This document shows, piece after piece, positions 57,227 through 64,000 of a stretch of DNA of 64,000 nucleotides. The notes beneath the pieces are model-generated. The model was given only the letters and a program-made list of their open reading frames with translations, did not search any database and had not been told where the DNA came from. Source of the stretch: Roseiarcus sp963822215. Lineage in GTDB: Bacteria > Pseudomonadota > Alphaproteobacteria > Rhizobiales > Beijerinckiaceae. The stretch is from contig CAWGGX010000006.1 in NCBI GenBank assembly GCA_963822215.1, forward strand, positions 62,001 through 126,000. Direction: 5' to 3'. Position 1 is the first letter of the stretch. Each line of letters opens with the position of its first letter. A program made the position numbers and the translations under genes.

Positions 57227-57883
57227 TCACCTCCCTGGTTTTGCACGGATGCCGCTTACATCTCCCTGTATTCGAACTTTTAGCGCACCATCCTCTCCGT
57301 ATGCTTTCGCTGAATTTTCAGTCAGCGCAATTTGAGCAGCCAAGAGTTCCGGAGAAGTTGGAAACTCCGTAATTTTCATTGGGATTGGTGCTTTTCCTTC
57401 AAGGGCCATTCGCAGACCGTCTAAAACCGCTGTTTGGCTTTGCTCTAACTTTACCCGTCCCTGTGGGTAGTAGATTCCACGGCGCAATTCCTCATCCGAA
57501 AACGAGTAGCCGAGTGCCTTAGACATGGCCATCAGCAGTCCAACTAACCGGTCTTCAATCCTCCAATTCCATGCCTTCACGTCTTCTTCTGTCGCTGTAT
57601 CACCTGTGCCTTGCGAAAATTCTCCAAAGAGTGAACGCCACGCGTGTATGACCTCCCGGTCTTTCGCTACAATGAACCGCCCCGGGTTGAACTCAAGATC
57701 GATCATATTTAACGCACGAATAAAATCATCGCTCAATCGGGTAGCCCGATTCGACATAAGTGTTTGGAAAATCCGGAGTCGAGTCCGTCTTCTCTCAGTA
57801 GCACGCTCGATCCACTTTTGCGTCTGGACGGCAATCACCGGGCCGGCCAGTGTCGCCACCACCACCCACCATTCAATAGCCAT
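57227..57883 (-). CDS. DUF6680-type protein with N-terminal membrane helix
   Basis: A 218-residue protein. N-terminal helix (WWVVVATLAGPVIAVQTQKWIERATERRRTRLRIFQTLMSNRATRLSDDFIRALNMIDLEF) is followed by a helical soluble part with HAWRSLFGEF. The RLRIFQTLMSNRA..L...F..ALNMIDLEF block is what I recognise as DUF6680. Function not established. It may act with the neighbouring membrane proteins, but no operon is evident. Confidence 0.65.
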   Translation of the reverse strand: MAIEWWVVVATLAGPVIAVQTQKWIERATERRRTRLRIFQTLMSNRATRLSDDFIRALNMIDLEFNPGRFIVAKDREVIHAWRSLFGEFSQGTGDTATEEDVKAWNWRIEDRLVGLLMAMSKALGYSFSDEELRRGIYYPQGRVKLEQSQTAVLDGLRMALEGKAPIPMKITEFPTSPELLAAQIALTENSAKAYGEDGALKVRIQGDVSGIRAKPGR

Positions 57884-58210
57884 CTCAATTCACCGCTACG
57901 GCATGCCCCGATTCGCTGAGGGCATTATATGCGGTCACGGCGCGTTGCCCTTGGGGACGACGCGAGGGCATGAAGTCGATTCGATGGTGCAAGACCCGCA
58001 CATTTTTTCCTGTGGTTCCTTGCAACCTTCCGGAGGCGACCTATTTGCAGTGAGACACCGAAGCCGGAGCGTGCGGGGCTACCTAGGCTCAAAAGAAACG
58101 CCCCAAAACCGTTGGCTCAACGCGCGATGTCGGCTACGTTAGGACCCCGCGCACGGAAATAGCAGATGCATCGCGGGCGAGTTCTTCTCGTCCTGTGCCG
58201 GATTCTGTGG
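57884..58210. other. gap without a supported gene
   Basis: About 325 bp upstream of the DUF6680 gene start and downstream of the membrane gene at 58211. No further gene or RNA recognised. Confidence 0.35.
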
Positions 58211-59069
58211 CTATTGGATAGCCGCAGACGACGGGGATTCTATCTCAACGACAAATTCGATGGGTATGGTTGCAATCTTGTTATCCAAAAAATATATCAG
58301 ATAATGCGAGGTAAGTAATACAATAACTGCGTTTTTTACCTGCTTCGTCTCTGAGTCCCCCGCAGCACTATCCTTACCGGTTTTAATGTCATTCGTACCT
58401 TTCTCCACACTAAACACAACGTCATTTCGGAGTTGCGATTTCCCATCGGCACCCTTCATGGTAATTGAGTACTTCGTCTTTCCGAATATCATCAACACTC
58501 CTCCCAATGTTCCAAGGGTCACAGGAAAGACGCACAGAGAAATAGATATTAATAGAGTAATTTTCACGATAGATAGGTTGGTGTTTCCCTCTCTATATCT
58601 GGCGATTAAATCAATTACATTAACAATAATGAAACCAGCTATTGTCAATGCTGCTAATCCAAGGACGATAAACACCGTCTGCTTGTTTGCGCGGTAAGCG
58701 ATATTGGTAACAAGCGATGGATAAACACGCACTGATAGCGGTATTGTTACAGCAGTAGCTAAAACGAACAGTCCGAGCCGAGAATCAAAAAAGCCCAAGC
58801 CTCGCGCGCCATTCATAGACAAACAGACCAAGTGGAAAGGCAAGTAATACAATAAATACAATCACAATTATCCCCATTATTATAAGCTGTATTAAATCTG
58901 CGTATCCGATAAGTGCCATTAGATTTACGTCAAAAATATTCAAATATGCATGTAGAAAAAATATTATGGGGACTGTCGATATAACGGTACCTAATGTTGA
59001 AATAACGCCAATATTGTTAGTAACAAATTTGATTGCATCATAAACTTCTCCACTTGAGACTTTTGCCAT
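58211..59069 (-). pseudogene. multi-pass membrane protein with frameshift at a T6 run
   Basis: Start ATG 59069 (MAKVSSGEVYDAIKF) gives several helices (IIFFLHAYLNIF; LIQLIIMGIIVIVFIVLLAFPLGLFVY) and ends at TGA after RARLGLF (58785). The other frame, from 58861, carries the same segment as GLGFFDSRLGLFVLATAVTIPLSVRVYP and goes on with more helices to 58211. The switch point is a run of six T (GGGCTTTTTTGATTC). Either a -1 frameshift joins both, or the gene has decayed by one base. A ~285-residue membrane protein would result. Function unknown. Confidence 0.55.
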
Positions 59070-59090
59070 TTGCCCCTCTAACCAAAGCAT

Positions 59091-59555
59091 AGTACGAATT
59101 AAAGGTACAATATGAGGAGCCTAGCGCTTCGTTGGCACACCCTGACGCGGGTGGGCGACAAGCTGCGCCAGAAAGGTTACGCGAAAGCGGCGCGCACGTC
59201 GTTCACCGCTCGCCCTACGACGGCGATGGCTTTCTCCGTGACACCATACCAGCGGTCTTTGTCGATGGAGATGCTTTGGAAGGGCGGATTGTCATTAATC
59301 TCCCGGCCACACGTAGGACATCTGTTGTCATTTTGGGCGTCCCCTCTCGGATGTCCGTAAGTATCACAATACCTGTGCGCTTTTAGCCCCCTTTTGCGGG
59401 TGCAGAGTTCTTGATTTTGCACCACCGGCAGCGGCCGCAAAAAGGTCGATTTGCTCCATTTGGCAAGCCGTGGTGGAACAACCGATCCTTGCACATTCCT
59501 TCCGTAGAGAGAGCCGAAGGGGAATGGCAACTCAGGGGCGATGTCGTCGGTCGAG
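59091..59555. other. gap with one doubtful minus-strand frame
   Basis: About 465 bp. A minus-strand frame here (59177-59611, overlapping the recombinase end) contains NRCPTCGREINDNPPF, a possible zinc-knuckle-like Cys pair, but starts with poor sequence and has no family match. It may be a remnant. I do not call it a gene. Confidence 0.3.
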
Positions 59556-60164
59556 CTATCTACCCTGGTCAGTCGGAGGTAGACCGCTCCCTTCGAGCGC
59601 CCGATACACACTTCCCCTTCCGATCCCCAAGGCCTTAGCGACTTCAGTCACGGTCTTTCCCTCTCGGTGAAGCCGCACCGCCTCGTCGGCCTTTAGCCGT
59701 GCTGTAGGTCTCCGTCCCAGATATCGGTTCTCCGCTCTAGCTTTGGCGATCCCCTCGCGCTGCCTTTCAAGCATCATGTCTCTCTCGAATTGGGCGAAGC
59801 CGCCGAAGATCGTCAGGATGAGCTTCCCAGTGGCGCTCTTCGTATCGACGGTCTCGCCGCCGAGATTGAGGACGCGGAGTCCCGCTCCACCATCCTCCAC
59901 AGACTCAAGCCGCTTGACAATGTCCCAGAGACCAACCGTGGAGCGAGCAAGCCGATCAACCTTTGTGACGACCAAAGTGTCACCGCCCCTGAGGTACTCA
60001 ATCGCCCGCACAAGCTCCCCACGCTGCGAGATCGACGATACCTGCTCCCTGAAGATTTTGGTGCAGCCTGCCTGTTGGAGGTCTCGAACTTGGGCGTCCA
60101 ATCCTGCCTGCTGATCGGTCGTCGAAGTCCTCGCATACCCGATCAACAACCCCATGCCGTTCAT
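59556..60164 (-). CDS. serine recombinase (resolvase/invertase family)
   Basis: A 202-residue recombinase. Catalytic domain with YARTSTTDQQAGLDAQVRDL (nucleophile Ser), FREQVSS.SQRGELVRAIEYLRGGDTLVVTKVDRLARST, and the long E-helix segment KLILTIFGGFAQFERDMMLERQREGIAKARAE. C-terminal HTH (VTEVAKALGIGRGSVYRALE). ATG 60164 or 60155 is possible as start. It would invert or resolve DNA at a short dyad site; no site is identified. Likely the mobility module of the foreign island. Confidence 0.9.
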   Translation of the reverse strand: MNGMGLLIGYARTSTTDQQAGLDAQVRDLQQAGCTKIFREQVSSISQRGELVRAIEYLRGGDTLVVTKVDRLARSTVGLWDIVKRLESVEDGGAGLRVLNLGGETVDTKSATGKLILTIFGGFAQFERDMMLERQREGIAKARAENRYLGRRPTARLKADEAVRLHREGKTVTEVAKALGIGRGSVYRALEGSGLPPTDQGR

Positions 60165-60249
60165 AAAAGCCCCGATGCTCGTCCACAATGCCTCGACATA
60201 TGAGTCGGAAGCGTCCAAAAGTCAACAGTGATCCTACTGGACGCGAACG

Positions 60250-61743
60250 GTGGCAACAGCGGACACGGCCAGATGGGCAGGGTCATCTGGACGGCCAGAG
60301 CGTCATCATGGCATGTTGACAGCGACTTCCGCCGTTTTAGTGGTAGGCGAAGAAAACACGCCACCGCAGGCAAACGAACTGGAATTCCTTCAATTGTCAA
60401 AAGGGCGAAGTTTTTTAGCCGCTGTGGCCGGGTTAGTGATCGCGGCCCCCGCCAACGCGGCCCTTAACTGCGGCGCACCGATCATCGATGTTGGCGACGC
60501 CGGTAGGAACGGCGTTACATCGACCTATGTCGATCATGGATACAACGGATGGGTCATTCGGCACACGCTCGCGGACGGCAAAGTCATAGACCGCGCCACG
60601 CAATATTCGATCCATGATCAGAGTGGCCCGCACGCGACGAGGTGGTCGGGCTGGCTTAACCGCAATCCAAGCATGACCATGTTGGGCGAGATCAGCCAGG
60701 TAACGAATGGCCAACCGGAGTATGATGAATGGCTGTACCAAAACAATCTTGTGATCCTCCACAGTCGGGCGCTTTGTCAATCTGACAATAGTCAGCCACC
60801 CGCGCCGCCCGCCGCGATGGTCGAGGCTCCGCTACCAGCGCCTACGCAGACGCCACCAAGCTCGGGCGCACAAGACAGGATGACTTTCTCATATAAGCCA
60901 AATGAAGAGGCATTCAAGGGAGTATTTGACTTTAGATTCATTTATGCTGATGGGCCGATCGCCACTGGAACCACAAAAGAGTTCCTTTCCTTGGTTCAAT
61001 CGCAACGTATAACTGCTGGCGCAGTCGTTATTTTTAACTCACCTGGTGGACTAGTATCCGAAGCTCTCGAACTTGGAAGGGCTATACGAGCTGCTGGCTT
61101 TGATACATCAGTAGGGATACAGCGCGGAACGGTCGGTAGCGGTGAATGCTATAGCTCATGCACGTTGGCCTTTCTAGGAGGAAGAAATCGAACAGTTCCC
61201 CAAAATGCAATCTTCGGCGTGCATCGTTTTTCCAGCGATGCAAGCTTATCCTCAAAAGACGCCTTAGACGTTGGGCGGATACAAATGAGCGAGATTGCCG
61301 AATACATTGCTTATATGGGGGTCTCTCCCGATTTTGCTGCGGAAATGACCAGATCATCTTCTAACTCCATTAATATCTTAAGCCAGGATGAGATAAAAGC
61401 TCTTGGAGTAATCACTCTGACGTTTCAAACGACCTGGGAGATAAAAACCGAGGTCGGAAGGTTCTATTTGCTCGGAACAACTAAAACCAACGGCGGTATC
61501 GATAAAATGATTCTTTTGTGTGACCACCGTACTATTCTTGGAATGATGCTTTTCAATACCTCCGGTGAATACATGGATAGCGCGCTTAGGTATACATCTA
61601 CATACCGATGGTCATTCGATGGGCAGGAAGTAGAAATACCAGATCGAAACATCATAGAACACGTAAAGAGGACCGGTCTGGACTATGTTGGTACAACTGT
61701 CATTATCACTAAGAAAAATTTGAGTAGATTATCAACGACATGA
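60250..61743 (+). CDS. exported ClpP/crotonase-fold protein with DUF-like N-terminal domain
   Basis: A protein of up to 497 residues. The signal-like segment KGRSFLAAVAGLVIAAPANAALNC lies ~50 residues in, so the true start is probably downstream of 60250, perhaps TTG at ~60397. A Pro-rich linker follows, then a ClpP-type fold: GAVVIFNSPGGLVSEALELGRAIRAAGFDTSVG, GECYSSCTLAFLGG (nucleophile position), IFGVHRF (His position). Ser/Cys protease activity cannot be confirmed. The last ~90 residues are an extra beta-rich domain. Lower GC suggests foreign origin. Confidence 0.6.
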   Translation: MATADTARWAGSSGRPERHHGMLTATSAVLVVGEENTPPQANELEFLQLSKGRSFLAAVAGLVIAAPANAALNCGAPIIDVGDAGRNGVTSTYVDHGYNGWVIRHTLADGKVIDRATQYSIHDQSGPHATRWSGWLNRNPSMTMLGEISQVTNGQPEYDEWLYQNNLVILHSRALCQSDNSQPPAPPAAMVEAPLPAPTQTPPSSGAQDRMTFSYKPNEEAFKGVFDFRFIYADGPIATGTTKEFLSLVQSQRITAGAVVIFNSPGGLVSEALELGRAIRAAGFDTSVGIQRGTVGSGECYSSCTLAFLGGRNRTVPQNAIFGVHRFSSDASLSSKDALDVGRIQMSEIAEYIAYMGVSPDFAAEMTRSSSNSINILSQDEIKALGVITLTFQTTWEIKTEVGRFYLLGTTKTNGGIDKMILLCDHRTILGMMLFNTSGEYMDSALRYTSTYRWSFDGQEVEIPDRNIIEHVKRTGLDYVGTTVIITKKNLSRLSTT

Positions 61744-61934
61744 GAGTTTGGATTTATGATGGTTCCTGCTTCGAAAACGATATTTCAAGGCTGGACAAGT
61801 GATTTCCGCAATGGGAAAGATAAATTCTTCGGTTTTGTAAGCTCGTGTGACTAACAATTCCAGATCACTGGAGTGGGATGGGGCACAAATTCGGATAGCA
61901 CAAGCTACTATTTGAACATGGGATCAACGTAATT

Positions 61935-62502
61935 TTATTTTCTGCTTACTCTAAACGCCGTTGGCTCTAACTCCCATGCCGATATGTCCCAGCCGATTAT
62001 AATTTCCAGTTCACCACCGCTCGCCTCGTAGGTGCCACCACTGTTGGAAAGCCTTATCTTCGATGCCAATAGCAGACCCGTTGCACCCTTCTCACTTGTG
62101 CGAACATCGACCTCGTTTCTAGCCATAAGGATTGCATCTGCTCGGTCACTTGTGGTCTGGTCCCCTTCACCTCGATTTTGATCGGTTTACTGCCGTTCTG
62201 AACCTCGAAGTCATGGGGTTGGCTAGCGGAGCAGTTAACTATCGGGTATCCGTTTTTGTGCAGCCATTCCTCGGCCAGCTGCATGGCCCTAGCCTCAACA
62301 GCCTTTTTTGCGGCAGGCGGAAGTCCATATCCCTGCCTCAGCCCCGCCTTGGTGGCCTTTATGACTGTTATAGGAAGCCCGTGTAATTCTGGGTAGGTAT
62401 TGATGCCAAACACTTCAAGATGACCGTCCTGAATGAAGCTGGAGCCTTTAAATTAAACCACGCATCAAGAGACGACCTGACATCCTTTTCCTGATTCGGC
62501 AT
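61935..62502 (-). pseudogene. DUF3883 (NO VEIN C-terminal-like) protein with two frameshifts
   Basis: Starting at ATG 62502 the frame reads MPNQEKDVRSSLDAWFNLK, then shifts to GSSFIQDGHLEVFGINTYPELHGLPITVIKATKAG...DFEVQNGSKPIKIEVKGT, then shifts again to SDRADAILMARNEVDVRTSEKGATGLLLASKIRLSN...WDISAWELEPTAFRVSRK-stop at 61935. The order matches DUF3883: IEVKGT and NEVDVRTSEKG. DUF3883 is common in restriction and defence genes. The shifts lie near 62446 and 62180. Confidence 0.72.
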
Positions 62503-63234
62503 AGGCTAATTTCAAGTGGGAATTCAGATTTTAACCAGTTTTGAACCAAAACTTTAGGAACGGAATTCTTCTTTCTTTCTCTTTAAGTTCTGGAAGCCTG
62601 TCTTAAACCAGACTTAATACTGGCGTCATTATCTTTGAAGTCTTTCTTTAGGGAGAATTATTTAAGTCTTTAAGTTCTTTAAGAATTTTTTCAAGATTGG
62701 ATGAGGTGTAGAAGACAAAGTTCTTCCTTGGCGGTTTACACCAAGGAAATTAAACAATGTCTCGGCTTTTTTCTGAGTTATCAGAGGCCCGTTCGACAAC
62801 CTTCAATGCAAACATCCCAAATTAGCCAATGGCTTAAAACAATTTGGACAGGAGCCGGTGAGCGATACCCCTATTTGCAGTCTCCTACTGACAGTCAATT
62901 GCATAAAGCAATTCTTATCAATAGGCCACGGATCGTTGGTAAACCCTTGAAGGAAGTTCTATCAACTGATGATACTTAGACGTCTTTGTCATGTATCACG
63001 GTGTTTTTATCTCGCGCCGTTATTTCGCAGTTTGAGAATTTAATGATTTTCGGTTTCATCAAACCAGTATGTTCGTTCTTGAAGGGCTCTTGGGATGGGG
63101 TTTGGAAGGTGGTCTTTGAATTTATTTTCTTTACATTCTCTGCTTTGGACTTAATTGATATTGATTTTCTGATTAGGACTTAATGAGATTACTCTCTGCC
63201 TACGGTCTTCGAATTCGATATCAAGCCAACGGTC
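62503..63234. other. AT-rich gap without a supported gene
   Basis: About 730 bp of clearly lower-GC sequence with T-rich runs (TTTAAGTTCTTTAAG, TTTCTTTCTTTCTCTTT). Two short plus-strand frames (62701-62979, 62986-63183) are too weak to call. The MITE at 63235 follows. Confidence 0.35.
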
Positions 63235-63498
63235 CGTGCCTATCCGGTTAACGCCCACAGCCCCTAGATGTAGGATGCGTCCACGTGCAGAGCGATCTGG
63301 CCGCAATATGGCCAGACAAAGCCGACAGGCCAACGCGCGCGATCAAGATAGGCAGCATATGCCGCGTCATACGGAAAAAGCTCATGAAACTCTGGGACTG
63401 ACTGGGGAAACCCAGATCGTCGCTCTGGCGGATTTCCATGGCCGGTTTGATAACCATCACCAGCCCTGGTGGGTGTGGGCGTTAGCCGGACAGGCACG
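63235..63498 (-). repeat. 264-bp MITE, copy c
   Basis: Same 264 bp as copies a and b in the opposite orientation, flanked by CAACGGTC (63227-63234) and CAACAGTC (63499-63506), an 8-bp duplication with one mismatch. The internal frame reads leftward as ELFPYDAAYAAYLDRARWPVGFVWPYC. Confidence 0.92.
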
Positions 63499-63617
63499 CA
63501 ACAGTCTTTGAAAATGTTCTATATCTATTTAGCGAAGAAGATAACCTCATTTCTCAGAAAATCAACTAGAATCAACTAAAATCGTCATGATGCATGGCTG
63601 CTATCTCGAAAATGCAA

Positions 63618-63693
63618 TGGTTGAAGAACTAGGGCTCGAACCTAGAATCTCTGGAATCAAAATCCAGCGTGTTACCAGTTCCACCATTCTCCA
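63618..63693 (-). tRNA. tRNA-Gln (anticodon TTG)
   Basis: A 76-nt cloverleaf on the minus strand. The acceptor stem TGGAGAA/TTCTTCA pairs throughout (one G-U) and includes the U1-A72 typical of tRNA-Gln. The D arm is GTG-GAACTGGTAA-CAC, the anticodon stem CTGGA/TCCAG with loop TTTTGAT, and the T arm CTAGG-TTCGAGC-CCTAG. The 3' CCA is encoded. The AT-rich stems and the adjoining phage gene point to a phage or island tRNA. Confidence 0.9.
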
Positions 63694-63769
63694 TTATTGG
63701 CGCTGCGGCCAAGGATTTGAACCCCGATAGCCGGTCTGGACCCGGTTGGACTTGAGGCAGCGTCAAGTA

Positions 63770-63958
63770 CCTTGACGGTAGCACTACGGCACCGAGTGAT
63801 CCGAGAGCAAATGACGAACCATCATATCCCAAGCCTCCCCGATTATTAAAGTCAGGCACCGCGAACGTGGTCGATCCGTCGCCTGCACCGTAAGTTGTCC
63901 CAATCGCAGCTAACAAATTTGCATAAGTCGAGCGACTGACTAATTGACCGTTCGACAC
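63770..63958 (-). pseudogene. phage tail-collar domain fragment
   Basis: Minus-strand frame: GQLVSRSTYANLLAAIGTTYGAGDGSTTFAVPDFNNRGGLGYDGSSFALGSLG. This is the tail collar domain (VSRTTYAALFAAIGTTYGAGDGSTTFNLPD). The frame closes upstream at a TAG and drifts out of family match after ~60 residues, before running into the tRNA. It is a broken tail-fibre gene. Nothing else of a phage is seen at this end. Confidence 0.7.
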
Positions 63959-64000
63959 CTGCGACTAAATGCAGAACCGAATCCCCACGCTGCGGTTCCG

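Noticed and set aside
62701..63183. Two short plus-strand genes (92 and 65 codons)
   Set aside because: AT-rich frames without a ribosome-binding site, motif or family match.
63700..63775. Second tRNA (Trp-like) adjoining the tRNA-Gln
   Set aside because: A T-arm-like TTCAAATCC, a CCA end and a CCA-anticodon-like loop are present, but the acceptor pairing is off by one and there is no D arm. At most a remnant.
1..64000. CRISPR array
   Set aside because: No run of short direct repeats with regular spacers. The direct repeats found are IS copies, MITEs and the dispersed family at 32.6-34.3 kb.

Overview
The window is high-GC DNA whose gene content (LigD/Ku end joining, CsbD and DUF1428 proteins, a class III cyclase with TPR repeats, IS110/IS3/ISL3/IS91 elements) fits an alphaproteobacterium of the Hyphomicrobiales/Rhizobiales type. 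I cannot name a genus from the sequence alone. The first ~18 kb look chromosomal. From ~19 kb onward the window is an accessory zone of nested insertion sequences, decayed gene copies, phage traces and, from ~53.7 kb, a lower-GC island of foreign genes.

Layout. 0-8 kb: end of a DUF1214 protein, a small membrane protein, a GST, a ThDP-dependent enzyme facing a MarR regulator, a class III cyclase with TPRs, and an NADP-dependent oxidoreductase. 7.9-12.4 kb: a small protein that starts with a WLRRRR motif, divergent from a frameshifted SRAP (YedK/HMCES-like) gene, then an alpha/beta-hydrolase whose two ends are separated by SRPBCC and GMC oxidoreductase genes. 12.5-17.2 kb: a DNA end-joining cluster (ligD, a BRCT-like/MerR-like/TPR protein, ku). 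17.5-19.3 kb: a Rieske fusion gene interrupted by an amber codon. 19.5-23.4 kb: a terminase small-subunit remnant and a large TIR-NB-ARC-TPR protein, a plausible anti-phage sensor. 23.7-34.3 kb: IS3 copies 1 and 2, an ISL3 element that splits a csbD gene, a family-A-polymerase-like protein, a His-rich protein, and an uncharacterised dispersed repeat. 34.3-37.8 kb: truncated DUF1428, an L,D-transpeptidase-like lipoprotein, a secreted beta-propeller protein. 38-42.5 kb: an IS91 element whose transposase is split by a group II intron. 42.6-47.4 kb: repeated, decayed pieces of the SRAP/WLRRRR gene pair among small genes. 47.7-53.3 kb: three tandem IS110 copies, the last fused in frame to an IS3 transposase. 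53.7-62.5 kb: a foreign island (TIR-like protein with an amber codon, PD-(D/E)XK-like protein, membrane proteins, DUF6680, serine recombinase, ClpP-fold secreted protein, broken DUF3883 gene). 63.2-64 kb: a MITE, a tRNA-Gln gene and a phage tail-collar fragment.

Mobile-element highlights: a 264-bp MITE in three copies with 8-bp target duplications, carrying the zinc-ribbon start of an IS1595-type transposase; a tandem IS110 array whose 232-bp leaders are bridge-RNA candidates; an IS110-IS3 chimeric gene; and an intron inside IS91.

Caveat: many genes carry single-base frameshifts or amber codons (TPP enzyme start, SRAP, hydrolase, intron maturase, tyrosine recombinase, DUF3883, a membrane protein). 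They fit decay in an IS-rich region, but some could be sequencing indels. TAG is a normal stop for several intact genes here (ligD, L,D-transpeptidase, IS110), so amber recoding is unlikely.
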